Shown: one piece after another, positions 9,810-21,330 of the stretch | Layout: each line of letters opens with the position of its first letter | How positions within the stretch are numbered: position 1 is the first letter of the stretch | Source of the DNA: Bemisia tabaci | Lineage: Eukaryota > Arthropoda > Insecta > Hemiptera > Aleyrodidae | Length of the DNA stretch: 64,000 nt | NCBI RefSeq assembly: GCF_918797505.1 | Contig: NC_092795.1 | Location: 1,054,001-1,118,000, forward strand | Direction of reading: 5' to 3' | The notes under the pieces: generated by a model | Told to the model about the DNA's origin: nothing | The model's input: the letters and a program-made list of their open reading frames with translations, nothing else | Database searches by the model: none | Program-made: the position numbers and the translations under genes

Positions 9810-10463
9810 AAGTGCTCAAAGTTTTCAAAGTTTCTCAAAGTAGTTCCGGTTACTATGACCAAAATTCCCACCCCCCGAACCCCCGAACACCCAAACACCA
9901 CCAGCACCACATCCACCACCACCATCCAAACAACCTGAGGTGGAGACTTTGATGTACGAACCAAAGTTTGTTTTGTAGCTCAAGTTTTTTGGGAAAGCAG
10001 AGAAAGTGAAAGAGCAGAAAATTCACTCGGAAATGTCGAAGGAAACAGCGAAAAGTCTCTGAAATTAATAGAAATGACGGTAGTTTTTCCCTTCGTTGGA
10101 ATTCAAAGTTAAAGTTAAAACAAACATTTAGCGAAGCTTTTTCTGAAGAATTTTACGACAGCCCCATCTGGGTGGTGTAGGTGAGCTTGACAAGTCTGGA
10201 GTAGAGGAGCGCTCATTTCCAGAGGAAAATGGACAGTTTAATAAGATGAGAAGTTGGGGAAGGGAAGAACTGCCGGAAAGGAACCTGCACGGCAGGGTAA
10301 TTGAGTAATTTTTCCCCGGATGAAGTTTAATCTAGTTCTCATTTGAATGTGGACTCATTGTTGCCTCGTGGTACCCGCATTTGCATCGGCATTTCCACAG
10401 AGCTTGTAAAAGAGTCATTCTTGTCGGATGCTGCATTCCAGCAAATGTAAAATATTTGCTGAC
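9810..10463. other. No gene; CCA-rich microsatellite
   Basis: A short CCA/ACC-rich tract lies at about 9891-9930. The remainder is unremarkable non-coding DNA. Confidence 0.4.
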
Positions 10464-10605
10464 TATCTTTTCCGCACAAAGTGCATTTGCGGTAATTTTT
10501 CCGATTATCGCTGCCGCACAAAATCATTTTCGCACAAATAATTTATAAATCGATAATTATCGATGATCGGAAAAATTACCACAGATGTGGAAAAGATATT
10601 CTGCT
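10464..10605. repeat. Inverted repeat, about 45-bp arms
   Basis: The left arm includes TATCTTTTCCGCAC and GGTAATTTTTCCGATTATCG (10464-10511). The right arm is its complement, CGATGATCGGAAAAATTACC, running on to GTGGAAAAGATA (10561-10605). A small palindrome, ATCGATAATTATCGAT, sits between them. It is probably the core of a MITE whose outer ends I could not define. Confidence 0.6.
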
Positions 10606-11225
10606 AAAAGTATCCACATTTTATCGCACGCCCTGGAAATCTGGACAAGAGTCTGCTCCTATTATCCATGAGAGCAATAACGACCCACGTTTCAAAATCA
10701 GAATTTCTTCAAAATGAGTCATAGCACTCACATTGTTAATGCATTCCTTGAAAGTCCCGAGTGCATTGAGCTCCTAGGATTTTTTTCAATTTTCTCAAAC
10801 CCTACATGGTAAAAAAAATCCCTTTTTGAAAAATCCAAGACTGGGCGGGGGAAACGGCGTTTGGAAATTGGCTCAACTCATATCGAGGCATCGCATCGCC
10901 TTGCTAGGTCAACTCGATTGCTGACTTTTGATTGCTCCGATTTTCATGGGCTTTTTCTCTCCTAGAAATGATTTTTGTTTAACTTATTGATTTTTTCACC
11001 GAAGGTCATGCGAGAAAAGCAACACCACAACTCTGAGAAAATGCCTTGTCGCTGAAAAATGTATGGCAAAAGAACGATACGGCTTTTCTGCAAACTGACG
11101 ATTTTACTCGACGAGGCTATTTTTGTTATTTTAAGGTTTGGTTTGCAATTGTTTTATACTTTACAGCGGTCCCATACGGAATCGAAAAAACATAAAAACA
11201 TGAGCTTCCGTATTTTACACCTACT
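10606..11225. other. No supportable feature
   Basis: AT-rich non-coding sequence with no recognised repeat or coding frame. Confidence 0.35.
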
Positions 11226-11478
11226 CTGCTGTGCTAAGGAAGAACGCCGCATGAACATTCAAAAGTTGCCAAATTTTCCTTAATAAAGCATGTATTTTTG
11301 ACGACATTCATGCTCATTTTTCCTCGAAATTTTCAGATGTATTACATTAAATAACGTGCGAAATTGTCTAAAAAGTTTAGGAAAAAATATTCACAATTTT
11401 CCCAGTAAATTCGATTTTTATTTAAGAATATTTGGCAACGTCTGAAGGTTCATACGGCGTTCTTCCTTAGCACGGCGG
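11226..11478. mobile_element. F1 MITE copy
   Basis: The termini are CTGCTGTGCTAAGGAAGAAC and TTCTTCCTTAGCACGGCGG. Length is 253 bp. Flanks TACT and CACA do not match, so the TSD has decayed or the flank was rearranged. Confidence 0.85.
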
Positions 11479-12325
11479 CACAGTAGAATGCGACAAAGCC
11501 GCCAAAACATCATCGGCAAAATTCTCAGCTGAGCGGTATTTTTCCATAGCCGTCGATTGGTCTCGGACATTGCTAAAGTTGCGCTCCCGTGTTTTCCCAT
11601 TATATCTCATTCTTTTCTCTGGAATAACTTTCCTTCTCAACTCGGGTGAGTTCTTTGACAGGAATCTGAAAACTTTTAAGATTTACCACCCTCCTTTGTC
11701 GAGGAGCAGGCACGAGACCGCTCTGGCCAAAAAGAGGGAAGTGTAAAAAATTACCGCGCCTTAATTTCCGGGAGTGCGAACGACGTAATGAGAGAGCGGA
11801 AATGAGACTCCAACAGCGTTGCCACTAATCACCGAGACATGGACTTTCTGATTGTGATGACACGATCCTCCATCATTAGTTACAACTTCAAGCGATCATT
11901 AGTTCAGCTTCTTTACGAGTAAATGAGGGTAGATTTCTAGAGAATCGTTGCAGCCTCGTGCTTTTTGTTGAATTGTATGAGGATTATTTTGATTGGTCGT
12001 TGGTGGCCGCTCAAATGTAGAAATTTAATTCTCGCACCTTTCGTCACGCACTTGTCACGTAGATCTGTAATGCCCCCTTTCGTCGCGGTTGAAAAGTTCC
12101 GCGAGGATTAGTTGCACACCCTTTCTCTTTTCAGCGTAAAAAATCTATATTTTTTGTCGATATTTTCACCACAACTGTTCGAAAATTCGATAAAAGCAGG
12201 ATTTTGCATCGATTTTTGCGTTGTATAGTGTCAAACACTTCCTCTTTCTCCAGTGTGTGGCTTACGTTATAGATGACCCCTTAACGCTCGGATCTTGTTT
12301 CGATAGTTGACCCGTCGTCGCTTGG
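11479..12325. other. No supportable feature
   Basis: About 850 bp without recognisable TIRs, tandem repeats or coding motifs. Confidence 0.35.
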
Positions 12326-13041
12326 CTGACATAAGGGCGTAACTACACATTGAGATGAGCCCAAAAACGCATTGAATGGGCCTGTTGCAAACTTTTGCTA
12401 GAGCAAATATAAGAGTTGTTTCCTACAGATGATGCCTCAAAAATCACGATGGGCGCATCGGCAAAGTCTGAAATGCACTCATAACTTCACAATCTGCGTA
12501 AGAAATTTGCGTTTTTTTGAGCTTCCCGCTTCAAAAACGATACTACGGCACAGGTGAACATTTTGTTAGAGGAGTCGTTCCATCGTCGGCAATGTTCATC
12601 ATGGCCGACGCTTCCGCAGTTCCGCGCGTAATTCGAGGTGAGTTCAGGGTCAATCAAGGCGGGCGAGGAAAATATGAACGTAAACACGCCGATTGTTATC
12701 TGGTCTAATGCTGCTCAGGTGTTATCTCGTCTCATCATACGTGTTTTGGCGAATTGGCGTCGGCCATGATGAATATTGCCGACGATGGAACGCCTCCTCT
12801 AACAAAATGTTCACCTGTGCCGTAGTATCGTTTTTGAAGCGGGAAGCTCAAAAAACCGCAAATTTCTTACGCAGATTGTGAAGTTATGAGTGCATTTCAG
12901 ACTTTGCCAATGCGCTCATCGTGATTATTGAGGCATTATCTATAAGAAACAAATCTTAGTTTTGATATAGCAAAAGTCTGCAACAGGCCCATTGTACGGA
13001 GGACAGGGTTCATTGCTGAGTGTAGTTACGCCTTTATGTCA
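12326..13041. mobile_element. F8 MITE split by an F9 insertion
   Basis: The left end CTGACATAAGGGCGTAACTA (12326 on) and the right end TAGTTACGCCTTTATGTCAG (to 13041) are inverted copies. They lie just outside the F9 foldback at 12375-12993. The host F8 is therefore older than the F9 insertion. Confidence 0.7.
12375..12993. mobile_element. F9 foldback element
   Basis: The ends are AATGGGCCTGTTGCAAAC and the complementary CTGCAACAGGCCCATT. The arms are about 228 bp, including the GAAGCGGGAAGCTC and CATTTTGTTAGAGGAG blocks seen inverted on the right, and surround a roughly 165-bp unique centre. Size is 619 bp. Open frames inside are mirror images of each other, not genes. The second copy is at 23493-24090. 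Confidence 0.9.
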
Positions 13042-13480
13042 GGTAGGCGACCAACTATGATATCAAAGATATTTCTAAGCACGTCACGTTGTTGCTTTTC
13101 CGTCATAATTTACTTTTTTAAAGACTGATCGACTATCCTTCCTTTAACCAAATTCCGACAACTTTTATGATATTTTTTCAGAAATATTTACCAAAAATGC
13201 CAATGAATATTATTGCACATAGTGAAAAATGGCAATAAAATTTAAGGTAGACCGTCGTCAATGTAGGAACTGTGTCACAATTGAATTCAAATCTTGGTTC
13301 ATCAGCTGTAAGACGAGACTACAGTATGAGCCAATATTTGGTCCAAATCCCATTTTGAAGAAAGTCTGAGTCAGAGTCAAAATTTCACACTGCAAGAAAT
13401 TAAAGGAATAGCAGTTATTTTTTAACGCGACGGTCAAGGTACGCGTTTTCGCGGTTGATAGACGCACAGCGGAGCAAGTC
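13042..13480. other. No supportable feature
   Basis: Non-coding sequence between an F8/F9 nest and an F18-like block. A 74-codon frame at 13258-13482 has no motif. Confidence 0.35.
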
Positions 13481-13640
13481 AATGGGAGAGGTTCGACATG
13501 ATGTGGACACTTTTAAGCTTGTATCTCCTTTATTACAAAACTTAGAAGTTTGAAAGTGGTTTCATTTGTCTTATCTTTCGATTGCCTTTTAAGTGCGCCC
13601 CTTGAAATGTACGGTGTGACAAAATAAAAATCTAAATATG
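13480..13640. repeat. F18-related block
   Basis: The sequence GTCAATGGGAGAGGTTCGAC, then a GAAAGTGGTTTCAT block and GCCCCTTGAAATGTA, parallels 22468-22610 (GTCAATGGGGGAGCTACGAC, then AAAGTGGTTCCAT and CACCCCTTGAAACTTA). The copies are diverged and the ends uncertain. Confidence 0.5.
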
Positions 13641-14106
13641 CAGTTTTAGTCCATGTCCGACCTCTTTCTAAGGATCGTTTCACTTTGCGACGAGCATAGA
13701 GAGTTTCATCAAGTCCAAAGAAGTCTGAAACGCGACCTGAGAAGAATCTGGCAATCCTGCGCCGCGTAAAAATGCGAATGAAAAGTGAGAAATGGAAAAA
13801 GTTTAGTAATTAAATAATGACGTGAGAAGGTAACGGAGTGGTAATAGACGAAGCTTTATCCTCGAGGTATATACGCGTCAGTAATCCTGGCTGTAGTCCG
13901 AGTGACAATAGCATAGGAAAGTAGAGGGTGAATGAGATAAATGAATCAAGAGTCGTAGTTACTTCTAGTGTGGAATTGTGTCAAACTCACAATAACAACT
14001 TGAGGAATTCTTTCATTACAAAAAGTATCTTTTGCAAATTTGAGTTTGGTCTAAGTTGAATTTGCGAATTTCTATTCGACTTTACTTGATGAGAGTCTCA
14101 ATTGGA

Positions 14107-14350
14107 CTACATTTTGCAATTGGGAACTACAATTCCTGGCTCAGTTTTGAAACAGCATACGTGCCGTTAGTTTCCCTATACACATAAGTGTTTTTACGGA
14201 TGAGGCAGGAATTATAGTTCCTAATTGCAAAATGAAGTCCAATTTCTGGCTCGTTCTAGCAACATCATATGAGCCATTAGTTCCCCTGTGCAGATAGGTG
14301 TTTTCACGTATGTATAAGTCAGAAATTGTAGTTTCCAATTGCAAAATGTA
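14107..14350. mobile_element. F17 repeat, two-unit copy
   Basis: The left end is CTACATTTTGCAATTGGGAA and the right end the complement CCAATTGCAAAATGTAG. An internal AATTGCAAAATGAAG near 14230 marks the junction between two diverged units. Both units carry TTTCTGGCTC-type and CATAAGTGTTTT-type blocks. Confidence 0.75.
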
Positions 14351-15237
14351 GCCACAAAGTGTTTGATGAATCCAACACAGAGGAAGCATGTATTGATCGT
14401 TGACTTAAACTTAACGTTAGCGTTACATTAGCGTTATCTTGAAGGCCGGGGACGTTAAAAACTATAAAAAGTCGAAAAATTGACTGAACACACCAGGGTT
14501 TTATGCTTTATTTATTTTTCTATCATAGGTTATATACGTATCTCCTCTGGGTACTACAAATTGTAAGCACTCACACACTTGAGCTTAGTGTGAAAACTTT
14601 ACTTTAGCGATTTTCCTATTTATTCAAAATATCGGAAAGAAATAGTTTTCACAGAATCTTGAAAAATATGAGCGATAAAGTAAAATAAAGAAGTGACTTA
14701 TAGACATGTTTAGGGATTGAGTTCTAGACTTCTCGTTGCGTGATTCGTTTAGCCCCCGGTTGATTTTGAAGAGACAATACGTTGCGTGGTTCTTAAGTTG
14801 ATACCCTCCCTGTCTAGAAACCCATTGTGAGGTTCTATGAACATTATACACTTAGGCGTCAAGGAAAAAACTTTTTCACGCGAAAAACTTTTCGGTGATA
14901 TTGGCGGAGTGTTTTTCTGCCGAGCAGAGACAAGGCCGAGGGTAAGGAAACACGTTACGCCGGGAGATTTTTCCATGACTCGGAGCAACAAGATGGAAAG
15001 AAAAGCCGAGCTTTCCTCGCCATTTTCTGGCGGGAAACTTTTCCTATCTGCGCTGACGTGAGAAAGAGGGGAAAAAATCAGAGTGCGAATAAAATTAATG
15101 CCGAGTAAAAAATTAATCTTGAAGCTTAGGCCTCGGCGGAGCGGCGCGGCGAGGACGTCGCCAGCTCCTCGGGAGTTTTTATCAAGGATCTGCAAATTCC
15201 TTATTCCGCCGCCGACGACACGTCCACCTCCTCATTT
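14351..15237. other. No supportable gene
   Basis: A 148-codon minus-strand frame (14749-15195) overlaps frames on the plus strand and has no recognisable domain. The GC-rich part near 15130-15240 explains the open frames. Confidence 0.35.
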
Positions 15238-15362
15238 CGTCGCCCCTATCACGTAGGGGTGTAAATTAATTTTCACGTGAGCCTTCTTTCACGCATAGAT
15301 CCATGTTTTCTGCGGCTCATGCCAGAATCGAGATAAGCTTAAACGCCGGTCGAGTGACGATT
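15238..15362. mobile_element. Diverged F8 copy
   Basis: GTGAGCCTTCTTTCACGCAT and GATCCATG match the middle of the F8 copy around 25.3-25.8 kb, at the point where F7 is inserted there. GAATCGAGATA on the right matches the F8 right arm. The outer ends are degenerate. Confidence 0.5.
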
Positions 15363-15463
15363 TAATGTTCCAAGTTTCTTCACAAGCCCTGTTTTCCTGT
15401 GTTTCCACAGATGAGTCACAAAGAGGCGTTGCCGGATCCCAAGACAAGGTGGACTACCTAACA

Positions 15464-15717
15464 CTGCCGTGCCAAGGAAGAACGCCGTATGAGCCTTCAG
15501 ACGTTGCCAAATTTCCTTCGATAAAAAAACGAATTTACTGGGAAATTTTTGAATATTATCTCCCAAAATTATCAGACAATTTTGAACGCAATTTAATCTA
15601 AAATATCTGAAAATTTCAAGTAAAAATATGCTTAAATTGCGTCAACAGTACACGTTTAATCAAGCAAAATGTTGCAACTCTCGAATGTTCATACGGCGTT
15701 TTTCCTTAGCACGGCAG
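15464..15717. mobile_element. F1 MITE with 4-bp TSD AACA
   Basis: The termini are CTGCCGTGCCAAGGAAGAAC and TTTTTCCTTAGCACGGCAG. AACA is duplicated at 15460-15463 and 15718-15721. Length is 254 bp. The left arm continues GTATGAGCCTTCAGACGTTG. Confidence 0.9.
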
Positions 15718-15771
15718 AACAGGGATGAGGAGGGTTGCTTTATAACTTTTCACTTTTTTAAGACGTATCGT

Positions 15772-16122
15772 CCTTACCGTGGACCATGAAAGAGAACCTA
15801 AATTCAAGCAAAATAAAGATTCAATTGTTCATGACCTTTTTTCACTGTAAGAACTCACTAGATTTCATTATACACGTGATACATTTGAAGAACATCGCCG
15901 TCAGAAGTTGAGTTTCCCTGAGAATTAACACTTGACAAAACCGTAAACCAAACAAAAAGTTCTAAATCTAACCGGGAACTCAACTTTTAACGACGATGTT
16001 CTTTATATTTATCATGAATATAATGTAGTCTAGAGAATTTTGACAGTGAAAAAAAAGGCCATATGCATTTAAAACTTTCTTTTGCTTGAATTTAGGTTTT
16101 TTTTCAAGGTCTACGGTGAGGG
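15772..16122. mobile_element. TIR/foldback element
   Basis: The left arm CCTTACCGTGGACCATGAAA leads to ACCTAAATTCAAGC. The right arm is GCTTGAATTTAGGT, leading to CAAGGTCTACGGTGAGG. An inner pair (AGAACATCGCCGTC and GACGATGTTCT) continues the symmetry. It is about 351 bp and non-coding, with a single copy here. Confidence 0.75.
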
Positions 16123-17559
16123 AAAAAAGTCTAAAAAAATCGAAACATTATTTGAGGCAACCCAAGAGTGAAACATGATTTTAATCCTGAGTCATTTAAG
16201 TTTTCATCAAACTGGTACGTTGTAGATAAAGAGGCTATACTCATAATTATCCGTGCGTAACACTTTAGGAAGAGGATATGGTTGCCATGCAAGCTTACAG
16301 AAAAAAAATCCGTATTATGTGAATGCAATAAGCTTGTTCAATAATTTTCAATTATTGCATTTGAAAACAAGCAGTTCCAACGCCCAAGCGTTGGAGGGCG
16401 CTTCTTTGACAAAGCATATTACTACCAACTAATGTACCCGAAGACTGTCGAAGATGGAATTTAAAGTGGGATTCTTTAACCGCAAAACCCTTCAAAACTT
16501 CAGATCGACCGCGAAAATCTGAAACATTCCACAAGACTTTGTGATGAATTAAGTTGGTGGTGAATGGAAACATAAAGGATGCACTGTAAATCAGACGACG
16601 GGAAAGAGCGGCGGAACCTCTAAAGCTGGTGCGTCAACGCGATCTAGCGGACAGCGGCGTCGCGACGCCGCGAGGTAGGGCGCGCAGGTCGCGGGGTAGC
16701 GGGGCCGCGTGAAGAGGAGTTCAGCCAGTGGGGAGGGGAAGCGCGGGTCGCGGGGAAGAGAGGGACCGGCCGGCCGGCGGTGACATCGGCCATGGATGAA
16801 AATATAGGCAGCGCTAGCTATGTCTCCGCTAACTGGAGTTGGGGGTCCTTATTCATTCTCTTGGTCCATGACATAACCTTAAACCTTCCGCTCAATGCCG
16901 CAAACAGCTGACGTGTCGATGCTGCGCCAAGAAAATGAACCAATCACAAAGTAGCACAGTAATACGTCACTAAAATGAAGAGATCACGTGACTGTTCGTA
17001 ATATTTTCAAATCGATCTGAAAGTACTGCCTCGGATATAAGTATTTAAAGCATAAGGAGGCCCTAAAATACTTTAACCAGGTAATACGTCCGTGCGAGAT
17101 TGTTATGCTTAAAAGCAAAACATTTCACGAAAACTTTTACGAATACCAGATGCAGAAAAAAATCCAATTTTCCCGGGTGTACCAGAATGGCGTCATTACC
17201 CATAAGGCAAAAGGGCATGTAGTATAGTACATGTTACATCGGGGGAGTCGAACGGTTGGAAAGGGCGCATCTGGTACCCAGAAGCGCCCAAAAGGAACTT
17301 GTTGCTGGCCGTTTTCACAATCATTCCTTGCACAGCTTCTTTAAAGCGAGACTTGAGTTTCACAACTTTGCAGTCTTGGCCCAAAACAAATATGACTATA
17401 TCGGTTGTTGACGAAAATGAACAAACAGCTACCTCACTAAAAACACATGAATTTGTATTCTTAACGAATTTTCGTTTTTAACACTTTCATTCACTTTCTT
17501 TAACAGCAGACGGTGATATCTGTTTTCGGGCAAGACGCGGTTGAGCACAGGAAAGAACT
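16123..17559. other. About 1.4 kb without genes; GC-rich core
   Basis: A GC-rich island lies at about 16610-16790 (GCGGCGTCGCGACGCCGCG, GGCCGGCCGGCGG). No ORF of note crosses it and no promoter element is identifiable. The rest is AT-rich. Confidence 0.35.
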
Positions 17560-17890
17560 GCATGAGCCACCTTTCACCCGCGGCGCACTATGGTCCAAAA
17601 CCAAAGAATAGAAAGAAATAAGTCGGATAATGACTGAAAGATCACGGAAGTTTCGGAACAAATGGTTTTTGAGTCGCTAATTTCTAATTTGATGTCAAAT
17701 TGCCTACATTTTAAAACCCTGACCTATAAATGGTGGGCAAGTTATGGCACGCTGCCAGCTCGAAACGCGTACTGACGCCTACAAACCCAAGGGGATACTT
17801 CAAGCATTGCGTAATGCGTGAAGTAGCCCCTTAGGTTTGTAGGCGTCAGTGCGCGTTTTGCGCTGGCAGCACGCCGCGCCGCGGCTAACC
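17560..17890. repeat. Long F6 copy with flanking region
   Basis: The hairpin at 17771-17850 is extended outward by GCTGCCAGCTCGAAACGCG on the left and CGCGTTTTGCGCTGGCAGC on the right. The left flank (AAACCAAAGAATAGAAAG onward) recurs inverted at 32745-32960. The 80-bp core and its flanks therefore belong to one larger repeat. Confidence 0.75.
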
Positions 17891-17998
17891 CAGCGGGTGG
17901 GTGGCGACCGATTTTATGCGGAGAGAGCTCCCTGGCGGAGAAACTCGTTTTTCGTGTAAAAAATGTTTATTTTTTTTTAATTTTTGTTTTAATGACCG

Positions 17999-18236
17999 CA
18001 TTTAACAGAAAGGAACCAAGCCACATCAGCTATTGTCAAATTAACTGGACGATTCAATTTTGTACAAGAGAACGTTTGTCTGATATCTTTGAAAAATTCG
18101 AGGAATTTGCTTCGTACTGTGCTAAAATACGCTGACACTTGCAGAAATGTCCACACAACCGTTTTCATGCAGAAAATTACATTTCCCAATTTTCTGTAAT
18201 AGCTGATGTGGCTTGGTTCGTTTCTGCTTAACACGG
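17999..18236. mobile_element. F13 MITE, complete copy
   Basis: The left TIR is GCATTTAACAGAAAGGAACC followed by AAGCCACATCAGCTATT. The right TIR is AATAGCTGATGTGGCTTGG followed by TTCGTTTCTGCTTAACA. Length is about 238 bp. A related copy is at 20367-20626, with an end fragment at 44462-44510. Confidence 0.8.
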
Positions 18237-18502
18237 TGAAAATAACCCGTCCATTTGAGGATCTCCATTTCGAGGGATAAAATGCTTCACGATTTGGCAA
18301 CCGTGCTGTCGGTAGATTCATTTAAGGGGGCGGATACGCCTAGGGTTAAATTTCCCCGATGCTGGAGTAAAGGAGGCTATCCGGGCGAAAAAATGTGGGA
18401 TGCCTTAAAAGTTTTGGTGTGATTCCGCTGGATGAGACCTCAAGCTCGGGACACGTACGTTCGCAACGTGCCCAGGCTGGGCCACACCGGCTGCTACCAA
18501 TT

Positions 18503-18757
18503 CCGCCGTCAACCCGGAAAAACCCCGTATGAGCTTTCACACTTTGCCAAATGTCCTTCCATTAAATACGCCTTTTCAGAGAAACCTTGGAATATTTGTC
18601 AGAGAATTTTTTCGGGGATTGTATTCGCAATTTGATCGCCAGTATCAGCAAAATTTCAAGGAAAAAAATACGGAACTTTCCTCAAAAATTAAGATTATAT
18701 CGGGAAAAATTTGGCAACAATTAGATGTTTATGCGGCGTTCTTCTTTGGCGCGGTGG
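18503..18757. mobile_element. F1 MITE, diverged copy
   Basis: The left end CCGCCGTCAACCCGGAAAAA and the right end TTCTTCTTTGGCGCGGTGG are weakened versions of the family ends. The internal TTTGCCAAATGTCC and AAATTTGGCAACAA arms are intact. No clear TSD. Confidence 0.7.
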
Positions 18758-18918
18758 AATCCGCCACGGCAAGAGATAAAATATTTTGGATCCCATTTTG
18801 GCTATGCAAGCGATGAAAACGGAAGATGCAAAAGTCAACTTCGCGGACAAATAGGAACTAAGAATTTTCTCAATGAGGTGGCATTGAGGGCAAATAGATG
18901 CAACCTTCCGAGGGGATC

Positions 18919-19005
18919 TGCGGTCCAATTACTGAAATTGATAGACGAAGCTATAGACAAACAAGACAAAGGGAATATGGAACTTTCCTATTGATTGAAA
19001 CAGGG
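18919..19005. mobile_element. F4 end fragment
   Basis: TTACTGAAATTGATAGACG followed by AAGCTATAGACAAACAAGAC matches the left end of F4. The right half is absent. Confidence 0.6.
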
Positions 19006-19050
19006 TGGTAAAATATGGACTCATAACTTGGCTCCTATGTTCATTGCAAC

Positions 19051-19204
19051 CAGTGGCGTGGCGTGCTTTGCGATGTATCGATTTCTCTGCCATTCAAACC
19101 CGTGGAAAAGGATCGATAGGCAGGGTGTTCGCAGCGAACACTTTAATGATCGATTCTTCACCACATCTTCAAATGGGGGAATATCGATAATCGATCATTG
19201 GGAT
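19051..19204. mobile_element. F2 hAT-like MITE, right end decayed
   Basis: The perfect left TIR is CAGTGGCGTGGCGTGCTTTG. The central palindrome GTGTTCGCAGCGAACAC and the GGGGAATATCGATAATCGAT block match other F2 copies. The expected CACGCCACTG right end is missing. Confidence 0.75.
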
Positions 19205-19813
19205 CGCTCCATTATCTCTTTGTTTTTTCATCTGTCCTACAACTTAGAACTGGACACTGAACACGGACCGAAGAATGAGAGGAGACCAGAAAAGCACTCC
19301 ACGATATCGTACAGAAAATAAGAGAAAGAAAAATACAGACATTCGTCTAAGTTTATGAGCGCAAAGTTCGGAGCATCATTCACGGTGCCGGATTTTAAGA
19401 AATGATAACTTTCTAAGAAAAAAATGGTTTCAAGAAAGAAGTATTTCCACATCGGGCCCTCTCACATTTCAGCGCGAAATGGGCCAAGCAAAAATTACTG
19501 GAATATAAACTCTCGACATCAGTTGCGAAAAATTTGAATTTTTTCGCTCACGTGAAAACAAGAGTCAACTTCAGTCAAATTCCGCTCCAAAACAGTTTTG
19601 GCAGGCTTCTCAATTGAGCAACGTGTTCTTCCACCCCGAGTTACTTAAACACTGAACAATGTGCAATGGCTGAGCTGATGTGTAGGATTTTTTTTGTATT
19701 TATTTATTTTTTTACTTTTTCAGGAAGGGAAATTTTAATTTATGCTTCGAAAAATGTTGAAACCTTGGTTAGAAGCTGCATTCAGTAATTTTTGACGTAC
19801 AAATAATAGTGTT
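19205..19813. other. No supportable feature
   Basis: AT-rich non-coding DNA without recognised repeats. Confidence 0.35.
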
Positions 19814-20000
19814 CTACATATGGAAGTATTTATCCTAAAAGGAATTATGTTACACGTAAGCCCTATGCACATAGTTCCTTTCAGCATAAATACGTCCATA
19901 TGTAGAAAGGAACTATGCTATGAACTATGTATGCTAAAAGGAACTATGTGCATAGGGCTTACGTTTAACACAGTTCCTTTTGGCATAAATACGTCCGTAT
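19814..20000. mobile_element. F5 palindromic doublet
   Basis: 19814-19905 is a palindrome from CTACATATGGAAGTATTTAT to ATAAATACGTCCATATGTAG. A second inverted unit (about 19905-20000) follows with TAAAAGGAACTATGTGCATA and ATAAATACGTCCGTAT. Both carry the F5 words for the ACTATGTGCATA and TAAATACGTCC blocks. Confidence 0.75.
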
Positions 20001-20055
20001 ACAAAGCATTAGTGAAAAGGCATGACTTACAATGCGCACATTCTCCCCTTGTCTA

Positions 20056-20334
20056 CTGCGGGCTGACTGATGAAATCGGTAGACAAAGCGATAGACAAAG
20101 AAAACAAGAAGGATAAGGAGGGATCCTATTGATGGAGGCGGGTGGTTGCAATGGACAAAGGAGGTAGGTAATAGACAACGGCAACCCACGAGGGACCATT
20201 TAGTTAGTCCATCACTTTCTCCCTTCATTCGTCTATAGGAATACTACCCATTTCAACCGATAGGACCGCTCCATACTCCTTATGTCTTCATCGTCTATCG
20301 CTTTGTCTATCAATTTCAACAATCGGGTTGCTCC
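20056..20334. mobile_element. F4 MITE, complete copy
   Basis: The left end CTGCGGGCTGACTGATGAAA leads to GGTAGACAAAGCGATAGAC. The right end is GTCTATCGCTTTGTCTATC, then AATTTCAACAATCGGGTTG. The interior closely follows 319-597 (GGTGGTTGCAATGGACAAAG). Confidence 0.82.
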
Positions 20335-20366
20335 TCTATTACGGCCTTGTGATAAAACATATAGAT

Positions 20367-20626
20367 CCCATTTAGAAAAAGGAACCACCGCGATTACAGT
20401 GTAGTAAAAATGATGCTTCTTCATAATTATCTAGAAAGGTTCTCAGAATAGCAAATATGTTTTGCTTCCCACAAAAAAAATTGTCGATTTCAAAGAAAAA
20501 TAATTGTGCACATTAATTGAATACCGTACATATATTGAGTATTTTTAGAAGGAAAGAAGAAGTTGGACGATTTTGGAAACGCTGTAATCGCGCTGGCTCT
20601 TTTTTGCTAAATGCGATCCACATGGT
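20367..20626. mobile_element. F13 MITE, second copy
   Basis: The left arm GATCCCATTTAGAAAAAGGA runs on to CCGCGATTACAGTG. The right arm CGCTGTAATCGCGCTGGC leads to TTTTTTGCTAAATGCGATCC. Size is about 260 bp. Confidence 0.75.
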
Positions 20627-21201
20627 ATGGAACCTAATAAAATCATCCAGGATGATAAGGTGAATTGTTAAGACGAAGAGGCAACATGGCGTGCGTGACG
20701 GCCTAAGGAGCCAATCATTGCGCGATTCACGAACTCGACCACAAGTGTTGAGGCATTGTCTATGCGATGTCATCAAAGTTATAATGGAAAAACTTGAGCC
20801 GCTCCCGTCCCGGGCCCTGATATGCGGCGTTTAATAAGATTTTCTCCACAGTTGTTAACTCCGTTCCGGAAGAGTGCTTCTGTTCCCTCGTTTTTTATCC
20901 GTCCTTTCTCGACCCCTAAGAGGCTCCAAAGTAAATCGGCTATCGGGTGGATTTGGGGGGAGGGGAGGCTGTAGTGGACGAGTCCCAGCTCAGTTCAACA
21001 ATGAATAAATAAATACATAAATAACTTTATTTTGTACTTAAGGGCACTGCAAGGATGCCACGTGGTTAAGAGAGAACGACAACGTTGCCAGATTGTGTGA
21101 AAGGATATGGAAATTGAACATTGAGTAAATGAAGAAATCTGCCGAATTTTTAGCACAATCTGGCAACAATGGGGAGCGAGCCTAAATTTTCTTACTGTAA
21201 T
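20627..21201. other. No gene; AATA-rich tract
   Basis: An AATAAATAAATACATAAATA tract at about 21003-21027 could be a simple repeat or a retroelement tail. The rest is non-coding. Confidence 0.35.
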
Positions 21202-21330
21202 ATCGTTGCTCCTCTAACGTAAGGGCGTATCTCTATTTCCGCATGAGCCTCAGAAAGCATGGCTCCATATGTAAAATGAGGGGCTCATGTCAGAAATGAG
21301 ATACGCCCTTACGTCTGAGGGGCGACGATA
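21202..21330. mobile_element. F8 MITE, intact copy
   Basis: The left end ATCGTTGCTCCTCTAACGTA runs into AGGGCGTATCTC. The right end GAGATACGCCCTTACGTC runs into TGAGGGGCGACGAT. It is about 129 bp, the cleanest example of F8 in the window. Confidence 0.85.

Noticed and set aside
12517..12881. Two ORFs of 62-63 codons with similar peptides
   Set aside because: They are mirror products of the two arms of the F9 foldback, not duplicated genes.
14749..15195. 148-codon minus-strand ORF
   Set aside because: It overlaps opposing frames in a GC-richer patch and shows no motif.
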